Below, one piece after another: positions 1 to 11,692 of a DNA stretch of 64,000 nucleotides; position 1 is the stretch's first letter; every line of letters starts with the position of its first letter. The position numbers and the translations under genes were made by a program. The stretch lies in NCBI RefSeq assembly GCF_000661915.1, contig NZ_CP007509.1, positions 3,609,501 to 3,673,500 of the forward strand. Reading direction: 5' to 3'. The DNA comes from Stutzerimonas decontaminans. Its GTDB lineage: Bacteria; Pseudomonadota; Gammaproteobacteria; Pseudomonadales; Pseudomonadaceae. The notes beneath the pieces are model-generated. The model worked only from the letters and a program-made list of their open reading frames with translations. It had not been told where the DNA came from and did not search any database.

Positions 1-799
1 GTGCCCGCACCGGTTGTCCATGCAGCCAGTAGTAGGCACTGTGCTCGGACAACTGCAATAACGGCCAATGCTCAAGCCCGCTATCCACCGGCTGCAAGAG
101 ACCATCCAGCGCCTCGGCGCCGCCCTCGCCATGCAACTGCTCCAATGTTTCGAGCGTCACTGTCTGCGACAGGTCGAACGGACCGGCTTGGGTTCGCCGA
201 AGCTCGGCGACATGCGCACCACAGCCGAGCAAGTGGCCAATGTCTTCGACCAGGGTACGGATATAGGTGCCTTTGCTGCATGCCACAGCCAGTCGCGCCT
301 TGTCGCCATCGAGCGATAGCAACTCCAGGCGCGCAATGTTAACAGAACGCGGCTCGCGCTCCACCACTTCTCCGGCACGCGCTAATTTGTATAGCGGCTG
401 ACCGTCGCGTTTGAGTGCCGAATACATCGGCGGCACCTGCAGGATGTCGCCACGAAACTGCGGCAACAGCGCTTCCAACTGCTCGATGGTGACCGCCACC
501 GGCTTGCGCTCCAGAACCTCGCCCTCGGCATCGGCAGTGGTCGTGGTGACGCCCAGCTGCATGACCGTTTCGTAAGCCTTGTCGGCGTCCAGCAGGTATT
601 GCGAGAACTTGGTCGCCTCGCCAAAACACAACGGCAACACACCTGTGGCGAGCGGATCGAGACTTCCGGTATGCCCTGCTTTCTCTGCATTCAGCAGCCA
701 GCGAACCTTCTGCAGTGCAGCGTTGGAGGTGAACCCGCGCGGCTTGTCGAGCAGGATGATGCCGCTGACGTTACGGCGTACACGCTTGACCTGGGCCAC
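1..799 (-). CDS. truB: tRNA pseudouridine(55) synthase TruB, partial (C-terminus beyond window)
   Basis: TruB isomerises U55 to pseudouridine in the T-loop of most tRNAs. About 266 N-terminal residues are present and the reading frame runs off the left edge, so roughly 40 C-terminal residues are missing compared with the usual length of about 305. The family signature [15 protein letters not shown] is visible, with the catalytic Asp at about residue 48, and the N-terminal [11 protein letters not shown] motif is intact. The start is a GTG at 799-797, only 2 bases after the rbfA stop, which suggests translational coupling. It is the last visible gene of the rimP-nusA-infB-rbfA-truB operon. Identity is secure; only the end is unknown. 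Confidence 0.95.
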   Translation of the reverse strand, partial: MAQVKRVRRNVSGIILLDKPRGFTSNAALQKVRWLLNAEKAGHTGSLDPLATGVLPLCFGEATKFSQYLLDADKAYETVMQLGVTTTTADAEGEVLERKPVAVTIEQLEALLPQFRGDILQVPPMYSALKRDGQPLYKLARAGEVVEREPRSVNIARLELLSLDGDKARLAVACSKGTYIRTLVEDIGHLLGCGAHVAELRRTQAGPFDLSQTVTLETLEQLHGEGGAEALDGLLQPVDSGLEHWPLLQLSEHSAYYWLHGQPVRA

Positions 800-801
800 G
801 C

Positions 802-1191
802 TTACTCTCCGCGCTCGTCGCTGTGCTTGCGATCTTCGGCCACTGCGCGCTCGATCAGCGAGCTCAACTCGACCCCGCGACGAATGCTTGCGTCGTAGTT
901 GAAATGCAGTTGCGGAACAGTACGTAGCTTCATGCTCTTGCCGAGCTGCATGCGCAGGAAGCCGGCAGCGTCGTTGAGGATGCGCAGGTTACCTTTGACC
1001 GCTTCCTGATCGTCGTCCTGCCCCATGATCGTGATGAAGATCTTTGCGTGGGACAGATCGCGACTGACGTCGACAGCGGTGATGGTGACCAGGCCCAGAC
1101 GCGGATCCTTGATCTCACGCTGAATGAGCAACGCCAGTTCGCGCTGCATCTGATCGCCGATACGCTGGGTACGACTGAATTCTTTGGCCAT
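802..1191 (-). CDS. rbfA: 30S ribosome-binding factor RbfA
   Basis: RbfA is a small KH-fold protein that binds immature 30S subunits and helps 16S rRNA 5'-end maturation, notably in the cold. The 129-residue product opens with [19 protein letters not shown] and carries the conserved stretch [20 protein letters not shown] typical of the family. Length is normal. The ATG at 1191 is the only sensible start. It lies about 100 bases downstream of infB and directly before truB, the standard gammaproteobacterial order, so it belongs to the same transcript. Confidence 0.96.
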   Translation of the reverse strand: MAKEFSRTQRIGDQMQRELALLIQREIKDPRLGLVTITAVDVSRDLSHAKIFITIMGQDDDQEAVKGNLRILNDAAGFLRMQLGKSMKLRTVPQLHFNYDASIRRGVELSSLIERAVAEDRKHSDERGE

Positions 1192-1214
1192 AAATTTCCA
1201 CCCGATTAAAAGCC

Positions 1215-1279
1215 GAAAGCTGGAAGCTCGAAGCGGTAACCGCGCCTAGGCGATCACCGACTCCTTGCTCCCAGCTTTC
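1215..1279. repeat. Imperfect intergenic inverted repeat between infB and rbfA
   Basis: GAAAGCTGG at 1215-1223 is mirrored by CCAGCTTTC at 1271-1279, with a short run of GAAGC-type repeats between. This looks like a dispersed intergenic repeat rather than a terminator, because no T-run follows on the minus strand. Its function is unknown. Confidence 0.4.
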
Positions 1280-1293
1280 AGATTGACGCTTGC

Positions 1294-3795
1294 TTACAGC
1301 GAACGCGCCACTTCGACCTTCTCGAACACTTCGATCTTGTCGCCGACCTTGACGTCGTTGTAGCTCTTCACGCCGATACCGCACTCCATGCCAGCGCGGA
1401 CTTCCGCAACGTCATCCTTGAAACGGCGCAGCGATTCCAGCTCGCCTTCGAAGATCACGACATCGTCGCGCAGGACGCGGATCGGACGATTGCGGTGCAC
1501 CATGCCCTCGGTGACCATGCAACCGGCGATCGCACCGAACTTCGGCGAACGGAACACATCACGAACTTCGGCGATGCCGAGGATGTTCTCGCGAACGTCG
1601 CTACCGAGCATACCGGTGAGCGCCTTCTTGACGTCCTCGATGATGTCGTAGATGACGTTGTAGTAGCGCATGTCCAGGCCTTCGGCCTCGACGATCTTGC
1701 GCGCACCGGCATCAGCCCGCACGTTGAAGCCGAACAGCACTGCGTTGGAGGCCAGCGCGAGGTTAGCGTCGGACTCGGTGATACCACCGACACCACCACC
1801 GACTACGCGAACCTGCACTTCGTCGTTGCCCAGGCCGTTGAGCGAGCCCTGCAGAGCCTCGAGCGAGCCGCGCACATCCGCCTTGAGCACGATGTTGAGC
1901 GTCTTCTTCTCGTCCTGACCCATGGTCTCGAAGATGTTTTCCAGCTTGCCGGCGTGCGCACGCGCCAGCTTCACTTCGCGGAACTTGCCTTGACGGAACA
2001 GGGCAACTTCGCGGGCCTTCTTCTCGTCAGCCACGACGGTCAGGTCGTCACCGGCTTCCGGCGTACCATCCAGGCCAAGAATCTCGACTGGAATGGACGG
2101 ACCGGCTTCCTTCACCGGCTTGCCATTTTCGTCGAGCATGGCACGAACGCGGCCGAAGTTGACGCCACACAGCACCATGTCGCCCTGACGCAGCGTGCCG
2201 TCCTGAACCAGTACGGTGGCTACCGGACCGCGCCCCTTGTCCAGACGCGACTCGACTACGACACCACGGCCAGGCGCCGAAGGCGTTGCCTTGAGTTCGA
2301 GAAGCTCGGCCTGTAGCAGGACGGCCTCGAGCAGCTCATCGACGCCGGTACCCATCTTCGCGGAGACCGGAATGAACGGCGTGTCGCCGCCCCACTCTTC
2401 CGGAATCACGTCGAGCGCGCCCAGGCCATTCTTGATGTTGTCCGGGTTGGCATCCGGCTTGTCGATCTTGTTCACCGCAACCACGATCGGAACGCCAGCC
2501 GCCTTGGCGTGCTGAACGGCTTCCTGCGTCTGCGGCATCACGCCGTCATCCGCTGCGACCACCAGGATCACGATATCGGTCGCCTTGGCACCGCGAGCAC
2601 GCATGGCGGTAAACGCCGCGTGACCTGGGGTGTCGAGGAAAGTCACCATGCCACGCTCGGTTTCGACGTGATAAGCACCGATGTGCTGGGTGATACCGCC
2701 GGCTTCGCCGACTGCGACCTTGGCGCGACGGATGTAGTCGAGTAGCGATGTCTTACCGTGGTCGACGTGACCCATCACGGTCACGACCGGTGCACGCGAG
2801 ACCGACTCGCCTTCGAACTTCAACAGTTCGGCCAGTTGCTCTTCCAGAGCGTTGTCGCTGACTAGCTTGACCTTGTGGCCCAGCTCTTCGGCAACCAGCT
2901 GAGCAGTTTCCTGATCCAGCACCTGGTTGATGGTGACAGGCGAACCCATCTTGAACATGAACTTGATGACTTCGGCCGCTTTAACCGACATCTGCTGGGC
3001 CAGTTCAGCCACAGTGATGGTTTCGCCGATCGACACTTCGCGCACGACAGGTCCTGTTGGGCTCTGGAACCCATGCTGATTACGCTTCTTGAGCTTGGAC
3101 TTGCCGCGGCCACCGCGACGGAAGCCATCGGCCTCGTCATCACCGCTGCGCACGGTACGTGCCAACGGCGCTTTAGTCTTGAGCGACGGGCGATGCTGCG
3201 CATGCTTGCGATCACGACGCTCGTCGTCATCACTGCGCGGCTTCTCGACACGACGCGGCTCTTCCTTCTTGCGATCCGGCGCAGGAGCTGCAGGCTCGAC
3301 CGCAACCGGCGCAGGTTCGGCGCTCACCGCCGGCTCAACAGCTGCCGGCGCAGACGCTTCGCCCTGAGGCTTGGTCGACTCAGCCTGACGACGCGCTTCT
3401 TCTTCGGCACGCTCGCGGGCTTCCTGCTCGGCCTTCAGACGAGCAGCCTCTTCCGCAGCACGCTGTTCTTCGAGTTCACGACGCTGCTCGGCCTCAATCT
3501 CCTCGGCGCTACGCTTGACGAAGGTCTTCTTCTTGCGCACTTCGACGCTGATGGTTTTGCTGCCACCAACTTTCAGCTTGGTAGTGGTTTTGCGCTGCAA
3601 GGTAATCTTGCGCGGCTCATCCACTTTTGCCCCATGACTGCTTTTCAAATGGGCCAGCAGGGCTTGTTTCTCACTATCGGTCACTACTTGCTCGGCGCTG
3701 GTGTGCGACAGTCCTGCCTCACGCATCTGCTGAAGCAGTCGTTCGACCGGTGTGGCGACCACCTGGGCCAGTTCTTTCACCGTGACTTCCGTCAT
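1294..3795 (-). CDS. infB: Translation initiation factor IF-2
   Basis: IF-2 is the GTPase that delivers initiator fMet-tRNA to the 30S subunit and promotes subunit joining. The 833-residue protein has an N-terminal IF2N domain ([13 protein letters not shown]), a long charged Glu/Arg/Ala-rich linker, and a second IF2N-like segment ([15 protein letters not shown]). A G domain follows, beginning near residue 341 with [11 protein letters not shown], then DTPGHAAF (G3) and NKIDKP (G4), and C-terminal beta-barrel/IF2-C domains. Internal in-frame starts could give shorter isoforms, as known in enterobacteria, but I see no decisive site. It follows nusA by 28 bases. The initiator tRNA gene at the head of the same operon links it functionally to its own substrate. 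Confidence 0.98.
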   Translation of the reverse strand: MTEVTVKELAQVVATPVERLLQQMREAGLSHTSAEQVVTDSEKQALLAHLKSSHGAKVDEPRKITLQRKTTTKLKVGGSKTISVEVRKKKTFVKRSAEEIEAEQRRELEEQRAAEEAARLKAEQEARERAEEEARRQAESTKPQGEASAPAAVEPAVSAEPAPVAVEPAAPAPDRKKEEPRRVEKPRSDDDERRDRKHAQHRPSLKTKAPLARTVRSGDDEADGFRRGGRGKSKLKKRNQHGFQSPTGPVVREVSIGETITVAELAQQMSVKAAEVIKFMFKMGSPVTINQVLDQETAQLVAEELGHKVKLVSDNALEEQLAELLKFEGESVSRAPVVTVMGHVDHGKTSLLDYIRRAKVAVGEAGGITQHIGAYHVETERGMVTFLDTPGHAAFTAMRARGAKATDIVILVVAADDGVMPQTQEAVQHAKAAGVPIVVAVNKIDKPDANPDNIKNGLGALDVIPEEWGGDTPFIPVSAKMGTGVDELLEAVLLQAELLELKATPSAPGRGVVVESRLDKGRGPVATVLVQDGTLRQGDMVLCGVNFGRVRAMLDENGKPVKEAGPSIPVEILGLDGTPEAGDDLTVVADEKKAREVALFRQGKFREVKLARAHAGKLENIFETMGQDEKKTLNIVLKADVRGSLEALQGSLNGLGNDEVQVRVVGGGVGGITESDANLALASNAVLFGFNVRADAGARKIVEAEGLDMRYYNVIYDIIEDVKKALTGMLGSDVRENILGIAEVRDVFRSPKFGAIAGCMVTEGMVHRNRPIRVLRDDVVIFEGELESLRRFKDDVAEVRAGMECGIGVKSYNDVKVGDKIEVFEKVEVARSL

Positions 3796-3823
3796 GCATT
3801 TCTCTCCTCAGGCCGCTAATTAC

Positions 3824-5305
3824 TTACTCGAACCAATGGGCTCGGGCGGCCATGATCAGCTTGCCGGCACGCTCTTCATCGATGCCGTCTATGTCGAGCA
3901 GGTCGTCTATCGACTGCTCGGCCAGGTCTTCGCGGGTGATGACGCCCCGCACGGCCAACTCGACCGCAAGTTCTTTATCCATGCCTTCGAGTGCCAGCAG
4001 ATCTTCAGCCGGCTGAGCGTCCGCAAGCTTCTCCTCGTTAGCGATGGCCTTGGTCAGCAGGCGATCTTTGGCCCGCGTACGCAGCTCATTGACGATGTCT
4101 TCGTCGAAGCCTTCGATGCCAAGCATTTCCTCCATGGGGACATAGGCAATCTCTTCGAGGGAGGTAAAGCCCTCTTCGACCAACACCTGAGCCAGCTCCT
4201 CATCGACGTCCAGCTCTTCGATAAAGTTGCGCAGAATGTCGCCGGTTTCTTCTTGCTGCTTAGCCTGAATGTCCGCTTCGGTCATTACATTCAGCGTCCA
4301 GCCGGACAGCTGACTGGCCAGACGCACGTTCTGACCACCACGGCCGATCGCCTGCGCCAGGTTATCCTCGGCGACTGCGATATCCATGGCGTGAGCATCT
4401 TCGTCGACGATAATCGCCGCAACTTCAGCGGGCGCCATCGCATTGATGACGAACTGCGCGGGGTTCTCATCCCACAGGACGATATCGACCCGCTCGCCGC
4501 CAATTTCGCCCGAGACCGCCTGAACGCGCGAACCGCGCATGCCAATACAGGCTCCCTGCGGATCAATGCGCTTGTCCTTGGAGCGAACGGCGATCTTGGC
4601 CCGCGAGCCTGGATCACGAGACGCGCCCATGACCTCGATGAGCCCCTCAGCGATTTCCGGCACTTCGATGCGGAACAGCTCGATCAACATTTGCGGCGCG
4701 GTACGCGACAGAATCAATTGCGGCCCGCGATTCTCGGTGCGAATTTCCTTGAGCAGTGCGCGAACACGGGCACCGACGCGGAAAGTCTCACGCGCGATGA
4801 TGTCTTCGCGGGCCAGCAACGCTTCGGCGTTATTGCCAAGATCAACGATGACGCTGTCGCGGGTGACTTTCTTGACCGTGCCGGAAATTATTTCGCCCAG
4901 GCGATCGCGATAGGCTTCTACCACCTGCGCACGCTCGGCCTCACGGACCTTCTGCACGATCACCTGTTTGGCGGTTTGCGCGGCGATACGACCGAATTCG
5001 ATGGATTCGATCTTCTCTTCGAAGACATCACCGAGCTTGGCGTCAGGATTGCGCTCCTGAGCCTGATCCAGAGCCAGCTGATGCGCCGGATCGTCGAAAT
5101 GCTCATCGTCGACCACGGTCCAGCGACGGAACGTTTCATAGCTGCCGTTCTGGCGATTGATTTCTACACGCAGGTCAACTTCGTCCTCGTAACGCTTCTT
5201 GGTAGCTGTGGCCAAGGCCAGCTCCAGCGCTTCGAAAATCACACTCGCCGGTACGCCCTTTTCATTGGACACCGACTCCACAACCAGCAGTACTTCTTTG
5301 CTCAT
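3824..5305 (-). CDS. nusA: Transcription termination/antitermination protein NusA
   Basis: NusA binds RNA polymerase and modulates pausing, termination and antitermination. The ATG at 5305 ([17 protein letters not shown]) is preferred over an upstream in-frame start that would add seven residues unlike the family. The 493-residue product has the N-terminal RNAP-binding domain, an S1 domain ([18 protein letters not shown]), two KH domains ([14 protein letters not shown] and [15 protein letters not shown]) and two C-terminal acidic helix-hairpin repeats (for example [16 protein letters not shown]). Two such repeats are typical of gammaproteobacterial NusA. It is cotranscribed between rimP and infB. 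Confidence 0.98.
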   Translation of the reverse strand: MSKEVLLVVESVSNEKGVPASVIFEALELALATATKKRYEDEVDLRVEINRQNGSYETFRRWTVVDDEHFDDPAHQLALDQAQERNPDAKLGDVFEEKIESIEFGRIAAQTAKQVIVQKVREAERAQVVEAYRDRLGEIISGTVKKVTRDSVIVDLGNNAEALLAREDIIARETFRVGARVRALLKEIRTENRGPQLILSRTAPQMLIELFRIEVPEIAEGLIEVMGASRDPGSRAKIAVRSKDKRIDPQGACIGMRGSRVQAVSGEIGGERVDIVLWDENPAQFVINAMAPAEVAAIIVDEDAHAMDIAVAEDNLAQAIGRGGQNVRLASQLSGWTLNVMTEADIQAKQQEETGDILRNFIEELDVDEELAQVLVEEGFTSLEEIAYVPMEEMLGIEGFDEDIVNELRTRAKDRLLTKAIANEEKLADAQPAEDLLALEGMDKELAVELAVRGVITREDLAEQSIDDLLDIDGIDEERAGKLIMAARAHWFE

Positions 5306-5352
5306 CGTACGCCTCGCCTTTCGCAATCCATTGGGGTCCGCGGGATCCGCTC

Positions 5353-5811
5353 TCAGTCAAAACGGGGAATGATATTGGCCTTATCGATCATGTCGATCGG
5401 CAGCAGGTATTCATGGTCATCTACCAGCACCACAACATCCTGCTCTTCCACCCCACGGAGAAGACCCTGGAAATTGCGCCTGCCCTCGAAGGGCGAGCGC
5501 AGCTTTATTTTTACCTGGTCACCGACATGTGCCGCGTACTGCTCGATGGTGAACAGTGGCCGGTCCATACCGGGAGAAGAAACCTCAAGGGTGTAGTCCA
5601 CGCTGATCGGATCTTCCACGTCGAGCACACCACTCAATTGACGGCTGACCTTCTCGCAGTCGTCGATGAGGATGCCATCGGCATGGTCGATATAGACTCG
5701 CAGCAATGAATGCCGCCCCTGGGAAATGAACTCAATACCCCAGCACTGATAGCCAAGCGCCTCAACCACCGGGGCCAGCAAGGCCTGCAACTGTTCTAGC
5801 TTGCTCGACAT
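5353..5811 (-). CDS. rimP: Ribosome maturation factor RimP
   Basis: RimP assists 30S subunit assembly. The 152-residue protein shows the alpha/beta N-domain ([20 protein letters not shown], then [20 protein letters not shown]) and the SH3-like C-domain with [15 protein letters not shown], a strongly conserved family motif. It is the first protein-coding gene of the operon that continues into nusA, infB, rbfA and truB. Two terminator-like hairpins separate it from the upstream initiator tRNA gene, so operon expression may depend on read-through or on its own promoter in the 5812-5900 interval. Confidence 0.97.
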   Translation of the reverse strand: MSSKLEQLQALLAPVVEALGYQCWGIEFISQGRHSLLRVYIDHADGILIDDCEKVSRQLSGVLDVEDPISVDYTLEVSSPGMDRPLFTIEQYAAHVGDQVKIKLRSPFEGRRNFQGLLRGVEEQDVVVLVDDHEYLLPIDMIDKANIIPRFD

Positions 5812-5836
5812 CGAAGTCCCTCGCGCATGCTGTACA

Positions 5837-5861
5837 AATAAAAAATGGGCGAAACGCCCAT
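5837..5861 (-). terminator. Rho-independent terminator/attenuator upstream of rimP
   Basis: Read on the minus strand, a perfect 7-bp stem ATGGGCG/CGCCCAT with a 3-base loop is followed by TTTTTTATT. It is the second terminator between tRNA-fMet and rimP. Confidence 0.75.
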
Positions 5862-5902
5862 CCCTTTGACCGCCTGTAAATGCCGGCGACCTGGCCTCAA
5901 GC

Positions 5903-5928
5903 TAATAAAAAGCCCCTGAACAGGGGCT
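5903..5928 (-). terminator. Rho-independent terminator after tRNA-fMet
   Basis: On the minus strand an 8-bp stem AGCCCCTG/CAGGGGCT with a 2-base spacer precedes TTTTATT. It lies just past the CCA end of the initiator tRNA gene. Confidence 0.85.
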
Positions 5929-5938
5929 CTTTATTGAC

Positions 5939-6015
<77 letters not shown>

Positions 6016-6030
6016 TCAAACTGGGCACGA

Positions 6031-6060
6031 ATTATACGACTCGCGCCTAATACAGGTCAA
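6031..6060 (-). promoter_or_regulatory. Sigma-70 promoter for tRNA-fMet
   Basis: On the minus strand, -35 TTGACC (6060-6055) and a perfect -10 TATAAT (6036-6031) are separated by 18 bases. The tRNA 5' end lies about 16 bases downstream of the -10. Confidence 0.85.
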
Positions 6061-6082
6061 CTTAAAACCCTTAAAACACAAG

Positions 6083-6102
6083 AAAGCCCGCACTAGGCGG
6101 GC
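6083..6102 (-). terminator. Rho-independent terminator after tRNA-Leu
   Basis: On the minus strand the stem GCCCGC/GCGGGC (loop CTAGT) is followed by TTTCTTG. It closes the tpiA-secG-tRNA-Leu unit. Confidence 0.75.
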
Positions 6103-6111
6103 CTGCTTGTT

Positions 6112-6197
6112 TGGTACCGAGGAGGGGACTCGAACCCCTACAGCCTATGGCCACTACCACCTCAAGGTAGCGTGTCTACCAATTCCACCACCTCGGC
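6112..6197 (-). tRNA. tRNA-Leu (GAG)
   Basis: This 86-base gene has a long variable arm typical of class II tRNAs. The anticodon loop is TTGAGGT (anticodon GAG, reading CUC/CUU), and CCA is encoded. It starts 7 bases after the secG stop, so it is probably processed from the secG transcript. Confidence 0.95.
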
Positions 6198-6204
6198 AAA
6201 AACC

Positions 6205-6588
6205 TTATTGCCCTTTTTCCACTTCAGGCAAATCACCTGCAGCATCTGCTGGCTTGCGCTGCTCGAGCACAGGCACATCTTCTACTGCTGGCTTGCTTAC
6301 CGGAACTTCCAATACCGCTGGATCCGGCAGCCCCGCCTGGGACAACTGATCAGCTTGCTGCTTGGCGAAGAACGCCAAACCCAAACTAGTCACAAAAAAA
6401 ACGCCAGCAAGTATAGCAGTAAGCCGACTTAAAAAGGTAGCAGAACCTTGGCTTCCGAAAACGGTTGCCGAAGCACCCGAACCGAAAGAAGCACCGGCAT
6501 CCGCACCTTTGCCCTGCTGCAGCAACACCAGCGCAACAACACCTAGAGCAACCAGCAGATGCACCACAATCACGACAGTTTGCAACAT
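6205..6588 (-). CDS. secG: Preprotein translocase subunit SecG
   Basis: SecG is the small inner-membrane partner of SecYE that aids protein export. The start chosen is [20 protein letters not shown] at 6588, 4 bases after tpiA; an upstream start would add 14 residues foreign to the family. The 127-residue product has two membrane helices (about residues 3-22 and 55-75) and the conserved loop [20 protein letters not shown] between them. A long Ala/Pro/Glu-rich cytoplasmic tail is usual in pseudomonads. It is cotranscribed with tpiA upstream and tRNA-Leu downstream. Confidence 0.96.
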   Translation of the reverse strand: MLQTVVIVVHLLVALGVVALVLLQQGKGADAGASFGSGASATVFGSQGSATFLSRLTAILAGVFFVTSLGLAFFAKQQADQLSQAGLPDPAVLEVPVSKPAVEDVPVLEQRKPADAAGDLPEVEKGQ

Positions 6589-6592
6589 CTGA

Positions 6593-7348
6593 TCAGTTCC
6601 CCGCGGCGCGACAGATCGCACCAAATTCATCCGCTTTCAGAGAGGCCCCACCAACCAGCCCCCCATCAATATCCGCCATCGCGAATAGCTCAGCGGCATT
6701 TTCCGCCTTGACGCTGCCGCCGTACAAAAGCCTCACACCTTCAGCGATGCGACGATCCTTACGCGACAACTGCTCTCGAATGGCAGCATGTACTTCCTGG
6801 GCCTGCTCAGGTGTTGCGGTCAGGCCACTACCAATAGCCCAAACAGGCTCATAAGCAATAACCGCCGACTCAAATACCGCGACACCATGGTCATCCAGCA
6901 CCTGCGCCAGCTGACGCCCAACCACCTCAAGCGTCTTGCCTGCCTCCCGCTCTTCGAGCGTCTCACCCAGGCACAGCACAGGCTTCAAACCACCCGCCTG
7001 AGCTGCTGAAAACTTGCGACTGACCACTTCATTCGTCTCACCCAATAGCAGGCGACGCTCGGAGTGCCCAACCAAAACCCACTCACACCCGACCTCAGCA
7101 AACTGCTCGGCTGACACTTCGCCGGTCAGCGCTCCGAAGCCGTTCTGCACCGCACAATCCTGAGCACCAACAGCCACAACGGAGCCATCGAAACCACTCA
7201 GCACCTGAGAGACATGCAAGCAGGATGGGAACACTGCAATCTCGACATCTGCAGGCAATGCCTGCAGCCCGAGAGACTCGATCAGCTCTGCGACGCTAGC
7301 GCGGGTACCGTTCATTTTCCAGTTACCAGCTACCATGGGGCGACGCAT
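6593..7348 (-). CDS. tpiA: Triosephosphate isomerase
   Basis: TpiA interconverts dihydroxyacetone phosphate and glyceraldehyde-3-phosphate in the cytosol. The 251-residue TIM barrel carries the catalytic Lys11 in GNWKMNG, His95 in VGHSERR and the catalytic Glu in [10 protein letters not shown], and ends with the phosphate-binding LLYGGSV and GGLVGGASL loops. Length is normal. It sits 4 bases upstream of secG and follows glmM with 65 bases between. This glmM-tpiA-secG order is standard in Pseudomonas. Confidence 0.98.
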   Translation of the reverse strand: MRRPMVAGNWKMNGTRASVAELIESLGLQALPADVEIAVFPSCLHVSQVLSGFDGSVVAVGAQDCAVQNGFGALTGEVSAEQFAEVGCEWVLVGHSERRLLLGETNEVVSRKFSAAQAGGLKPVLCLGETLEEREAGKTLEVVGRQLAQVLDDHGVAVFESAVIAYEPVWAIGSGLTATPEQAQEVHAAIREQLSRKDRRIAEGVRLLYGGSVKAENAAELFAMADIDGGLVGGASLKADEFGAICRAAGN

Positions 7349-7413
7349 GCTTTACCTCATCGGTCAAAGTGGGCGCAGATGTTACTCAACAGCAATCGCC
7401 CTGGCAAGCGCGA

Positions 7414-8751
7414 TTATGCACAAACTTCAGTCACGACTCTGGCCAGCTCTTCCGCCATACCGCGCACCTGGACTTCGTCATCGCCTTCGACCATTACGCG
7501 CACCAGCGGCTCGGTCCCGGACTTGCGCAAGAGCACGCGGCCTCGCCCCGCCATGCGCTCAGTGACACTGTCGCAAGCAGCCTGCACGCTGGGATGAGCA
7601 ATGGGGTCACGATCACCTGAAAAGCGCACATTGATTAGTACCTGAGGGCACTTGTGCCATGCCAGCCGCTCCTGAGCCAGTGTTTGCCCGCGCCGACGCA
7701 GCGCCAGCACTACCTGCAGAGCTGCAATTATCGCGTCCCCCGTAGTCGTGTGCTGAGCACAGACAATGTGCCCGGAATTCTCACCACCCAACGCCCAGCC
7801 ACGATCGAGCATTTCAGCAATCACATAGCGGTCCCCTACCTTGGCCCGAATAAAGGGAATTTCCCGCGCTTTCAGGGCCAGCTCGAGACCGAGATTACTC
7901 ATCAGCGTACCCACCACTCCGCCAGAGAGCCGGTCGCGCTCCTGCAGATCAGTTGCGATGATGTAAAGCAACTCGTCGCCATCCACCACGGCTCCCGTGT
8001 GGTCGACCATCATCACTCGATCTCCGTCACCATCAAAGGCGATACCCAGATCAGCCCCATGATCGACAACAGCCTTCTGCAGCTGCGCGACGTGAGTCGA
8101 ACCCACATCCGCGTTGATGTTCAGGCCATCCGGCTGCGCACCAATCACCACCACCTCGGCACCCAGCTCGCGGAAAACGCTGGGCGCGACCTTGTATGTC
8201 GCGCCATGTGCGCAGTCGATCACCAGCTTCAGGCCGGAAAAATCGGTACTGGTCGGCACACTGCTTTTGCAGAATTCGATGTAGCGACCCGCGGCATCGT
8301 TGATGCGCGACGCCTTCCCCAGCTGAGCCGACTCGACCACCGTCATAGGTGCGTCGAGCAACTCCTCGATCATCAGCTCCACTTCGTCCGGAAGCTTGGT
8401 ACCACGCCCCGAGAAGAACTTGATGCCGTTGTCGTGGTGCGGATTGTGCGAGGCGCTGATGACGATGCCAGCCTCCGCATGAAAGGTGCGCGTCAGATAG
8501 GCAACCGCCGGCGTCGGCATAGGCCCCAGTAGCAGGACGTCAGCCCCAGCTGCTGACAAACCCGCCTGCAAGGCCGACTCGAACATGTAGCCCGAGATGC
8601 GCGTGTCCTTGCCGATCAGAATCCGGCATTTGCCCTGTTTGCGAAACGCCATGCCGGCCGCCCAGCCCAGCTTGAGCATGAAATCCGGAGTGATCGGAGG
8701 CTGCCCAACATGCCCACGTATGCCATCGGTGCCGAAGTACTTTCTAGTCAT
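7414..8751 (-). CDS. glmM: Phosphoglucosamine mutase
   Basis: GlmM converts glucosamine-6-phosphate to glucosamine-1-phosphate for UDP-GlcNAc, the precursor of peptidoglycan and LPS. The start [13 protein letters not shown] at 8751 matches the family; an upstream in-frame start would add 12 unrelated residues. The phosphoserine loop [12 protein letters not shown] (Ser101), the metal loop DGDGDR, the sugar loop GGENSGH and the phosphate loop [14 protein letters not shown] are all present in the 445-residue protein. It is 10 bases downstream of folP, the same order as in other pseudomonads. Confidence 0.98.
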   Translation of the reverse strand: MTRKYFGTDGIRGHVGQPPITPDFMLKLGWAAGMAFRKQGKCRILIGKDTRISGYMFESALQAGLSAAGADVLLLGPMPTPAVAYLTRTFHAEAGIVISASHNPHHDNGIKFFSGRGTKLPDEVELMIEELLDAPMTVVESAQLGKASRINDAAGRYIEFCKSSVPTSTDFSGLKLVIDCAHGATYKVAPSVFRELGAEVVVIGAQPDGLNINADVGSTHVAQLQKAVVDHGADLGIAFDGDGDRVMMVDHTGAVVDGDELLYIIATDLQERDRLSGGVVGTLMSNLGLELALKAREIPFIRAKVGDRYVIAEMLDRGWALGGENSGHIVCAQHTTTGDAIIAALQVVLALRRRGQTLAQERLAWHKCPQVLINVRFSGDRDPIAHPSVQAACDSVTERMAGRGRVLLRKSGTEPLVRVMVEGDDEVQVRGMAEELARVVTEVCA

Positions 8752-8761
8752 GGTTTCTTCC

Positions 8762-9613
8762 CTATTCCGCCGCCTGCACTGCAGCAATCATTCGAACCAC
8801 ATCAACCGTCTCGGCAACGTCATGGACACGCACAATTTGCGCCCCCTTGCTCACCGCGAGCGCCGCCAATGCCAGACTTCCATACAAGCGCTCATCGACC
8901 GGGCGCCCAAGGACCGCCCCAATCATGCTCTTACGCGAGACCCCCACCAGCAAAGGGAGCCCCAATCGATGGAGCACCTCCATATGCCGGAATAGCACAA
9001 GGTTATGATTCAGCGTCTTGGCAAAACCAAAGCCGGGATCAAGAACTATACGTTCAACGGGAATCCCAGCTGCCGCGCAAGCCGCGACTCGCTGCTCGAG
9101 AAATGAACAGACCGAATCAACAACATCCTCATAGCGGGGGTCGTTCTGCATATCGCCCGGCTCGCCGCTCATATGCATCAGACAAACCGGCAAACCGGTA
9201 TCAGCGGCGGCATCCAAAGCGCCGTCGCGCTGCAGAGCACGCACATCATTGATCAGCCCCGCACCCAGCCGAGCGCATTCACGGATAACCGCAGGTGTAG
9301 AGGTGTCCACCGAAACCACTACATCCAGCTCCCGTGCGACCGCCTCGACAACTGGCGCAACCCGTTCCAACTCCTCGGTTGGCGATACGGCGCGCGCACC
9401 GGGCCTTGTGGATTCTCCACCAACGTCAATCAGCGTAGCCCCGGCAGCAACCATTGCCTCTGCATGCCGCAGAGCAACATCGCGCTCGGCAAAGCGGCCA
9501 CCGTCGGAGAAAGAGTCGGGGGTGACATTGAGAATTCCCATCACGTGCGGACGGGATAGATCGAGAACGCGACTACCGCAGACTAGTCGCGAGGGGGGAA
9601 AAGAATCGGTCAT
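8762..9613 (-). CDS. folP: Dihydropteroate synthase
   Basis: FolP condenses dihydropterin pyrophosphate with p-aminobenzoate in folate synthesis and is the sulfonamide target. The start [15 protein letters not shown] at 9613 is preferred; a longer frame to 9685 is possible but the extra 24 residues are not family-like. The 283-residue barrel shows the pterin-binding [14 protein letters not shown], the GESTRPGA loop, DPGFGFAKT and the C-terminal [14 protein letters not shown]. It lies between ftsH and glmM. Confidence 0.97.
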   Translation of the reverse strand: MTDSFPPSRLVCGSRVLDLSRPHVMGILNVTPDSFSDGGRFAERDVALRHAEAMVAAGATLIDVGGESTRPGARAVSPTEELERVAPVVEAVARELDVVVSVDTSTPAVIRECARLGAGLINDVRALQRDGALDAAADTGLPVCLMHMSGEPGDMQNDPRYEDVVDSVCSFLEQRVAACAAAGIPVERIVLDPGFGFAKTLNHNLVLFRHMEVLHRLGLPLLVGVSRKSMIGAVLGRPVDERLYGSLALAALAVSKGAQIVRVHDVAETVDVVRMIAAVQAAE

Positions 9614-9700
9614 GTACAAGCCTTGAGCGTTCAGGCTGGACGCCTCTAGCAGGCGACTCAAGCCAGCCGCACCACCATGGCGCAACGGGGGTGGACAATT

Positions 9701-9738
9701 TACACCAGAAGGGGCGCCTATGCGCCCCTTCTGGTGTA
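9701..9738 (-). terminator. Perfect 17-bp hairpin between ftsH and folP
   Basis: TACACCAGAAGGGGCGC (9701-9717), a 4-base loop and its exact reverse complement (9722-9738) form a very strong stem in the ftsH-folP gap. No T-run follows (GTGTAAATTGT on the minus strand), so it may be an RNA stabiliser, a processing site or a weak terminator rather than a classical one. Confidence 0.6.
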
Positions 9739-9781
9739 CCCGTCGCGCGCAACCGACATAATCATCGGTCCGCGTACGCCC

Positions 9782-11692
9782 TCAATGCTCGCCGGCAGGA
9801 CCACCGATCGGAGTTTGGGGACGGCTGTCATCAGGCACCACCGGCTTACCGGATTCGCCCGATCCACCTTCCCAGTCACGCGGCTCGCGTGGCGTGCGCC
9901 CAGCCATGATGTCGTCGATCTGCGGCGCGTCAATGGTCTCGTACTTCATCAACGCTTCAGCCATCATGTCCAACTTATCGCGATTGTCGGTCAAGATTTG
10001 CTTGGCCGTGCCATAGCAATGATCGATGATGCTGCGCACCTCCTCATCAATCAGCCGAGCGGTCTCACCAGATACATTGGAGTGCTGACTGCCGGCACTG
10101 CGCCCCAGGAATACCTCGCCCTCTTCTTCGGCATACATCAAGGGCCCGAGCTTTTCCGAAAGCCCCCACTTGGTAACCATGTTCCGCGCCAACTGCGTGG
10201 CACGCATGATGTCGTTCGACGCACCAGTGGTGACACCCTCGAACCCCAGGGTCATCTCTTCCGCGATTCGGCCACCGAAAAGCGAACATATCTGGCTGAC
10301 CAGCGCCCGCTTCGACAGGCTATAACGATCTTCTTCCGGCAGAAACATCGTGACGCCCAGCGCCCGACCGCGGGGAATGATGGAGACCTTGTAGACCGGA
10401 TCGTGCTCAGGAACCACGCGACCGACAATCGCATGACCTGCTTCATGGTAAGCAGTGTTGAGCTTCTCCTTCTCGGACATGACCATGGACTTGCGCTCGG
10501 CGCCCATCATGATCTTGTCCTTGGCCAACTCGAACTCACGCATTTCGACGATGCGCTTATTGGAACGCGCGGCAAACAGCGAAGCTTCGTTGACCAGGTT
10601 GGCGAGATCCGCACCGGAGAAACCCGGCGTACCGCGCGCGATGACAGCGGGCTCGACGTTCTCGCTGATAGGCACCTTGCGCATATGCACTTTCAGAATC
10701 TGCTCACGACCGCGAATGTCCGGCAGACCGACCACCACCTGACGGTCGAAACGACCTGGGCGCAGAAGTGCAGGATCAAGTACGTCTGGACGGTTGGTCG
10801 CAGCGATGACGATGATCCCATCGTTCATCTCGAAGCCGTCCATCTCCACCAGCAACTGGTTGAGGGTCTGCTCGCGCTCATCGTGCCCACCGCCGAGGCC
10901 GGCGCCACGATGACGACCGACGGCATCGATCTCGTCGATGAAAATGATGCACGGCGCGTGCTTCTTCGCCTGCTCGAACATGTCGCGGACACGACTGGCA
11001 CCAACACCAACGAACATCTCGACGAAGTCCGAACCGGAGATGGTGAAGAACGGCACCTTGGCTTCACCTGCGATCGCCTTGGCCAGCAGCGTCTTACCGG
11101 TGCCGGGCGGGCCAACCATCAGCACACCCCGCGGGATGCGACCGCCGAGACGCTGAAACTTGCCCGGATCACGCAGGAACTCGACCAGCTCGTGGACTTC
11201 TTCCTTGGCCTCATCGCAGCCGGCGACGTCAGCAAAGGTCGTCTTGACCTGATCCTCGGAAAGCAGGCGCGCCTTGCTCTTGCCGAAACTCATCGGCCCA
11301 CCCTTGCCACCCGCACCGCCCTGCATCTGCCGCATGAAGAACATGAATACGGCGATGATCACCAAGATCGGGAAGCTGGCAACGAGAAGCTGGGTCCAGA
11401 TGCTTTGCTGCTCCGGCTGCTTGCCCTCGATCAGCACGTTGTTATCAAGCAAATCGCCGATCAGACCATTGTCCTGAATGGCCGGGCGAATGGTCTTGAA
11501 GGTATCGCCTTCGCTGCGCTTGCCGATGATCACGAAACCATCGACCGTCACACGCTCGACGCGCCCTTCCTTGACCTGCTCAAGGAAGTCCGAATAGTTC
11601 AGCGTCTGCGGCTCGCTCGGGCTGGAAAAGTTGTTCATCACCGTGACCAGGACGGCGGCGATGATCAGCCACAGAATCAGGTTTTTTGCCAT
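9782..11692 (-). CDS. ftsH: ATP-dependent zinc metalloprotease FtsH
   Basis: FtsH is a hexameric inner-membrane AAA+ protease that degrades misassembled membrane proteins and regulators such as sigma-32 and LpxC. The start [16 protein letters not shown] at 11692 is family-typical. The 636-residue product has two N-terminal membrane helices (about residues 5-20 and 100-120) flanking a periplasmic domain. It also has Walker [11 protein letters not shown], Walker [13 protein letters not shown], an SRH arginine region, and the zinc motif HEAGH. Upstream, rlmE is usually found but is missing here. Confidence 0.98.
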   Translation of the reverse strand: MAKNLILWLIIAAVLVTVMNNFSSPSEPQTLNYSDFLEQVKEGRVERVTVDGFVIIGKRSEGDTFKTIRPAIQDNGLIGDLLDNNVLIEGKQPEQQSIWTQLLVASFPILVIIAVFMFFMRQMQGGAGGKGGPMSFGKSKARLLSEDQVKTTFADVAGCDEAKEEVHELVEFLRDPGKFQRLGGRIPRGVLMVGPPGTGKTLLAKAIAGEAKVPFFTISGSDFVEMFVGVGASRVRDMFEQAKKHAPCIIFIDEIDAVGRHRGAGLGGGHDEREQTLNQLLVEMDGFEMNDGIIVIAATNRPDVLDPALLRPGRFDRQVVVGLPDIRGREQILKVHMRKVPISENVEPAVIARGTPGFSGADLANLVNEASLFAARSNKRIVEMREFELAKDKIMMGAERKSMVMSEKEKLNTAYHEAGHAIVGRVVPEHDPVYKVSIIPRGRALGVTMFLPEEDRYSLSKRALVSQICSLFGGRIAEEMTLGFEGVTTGASNDIMRATQLARNMVTKWGLSEKLGPLMYAEEEGEVFLGRSAGSQHSNVSGETARLIDEEVRSIIDHCYGTAKQILTDNRDKLDMMAEALMKYETIDAPQIDDIMAGRTPREPRDWEGGSGESGKPVVPDDSRPQTPIGGPAGEH

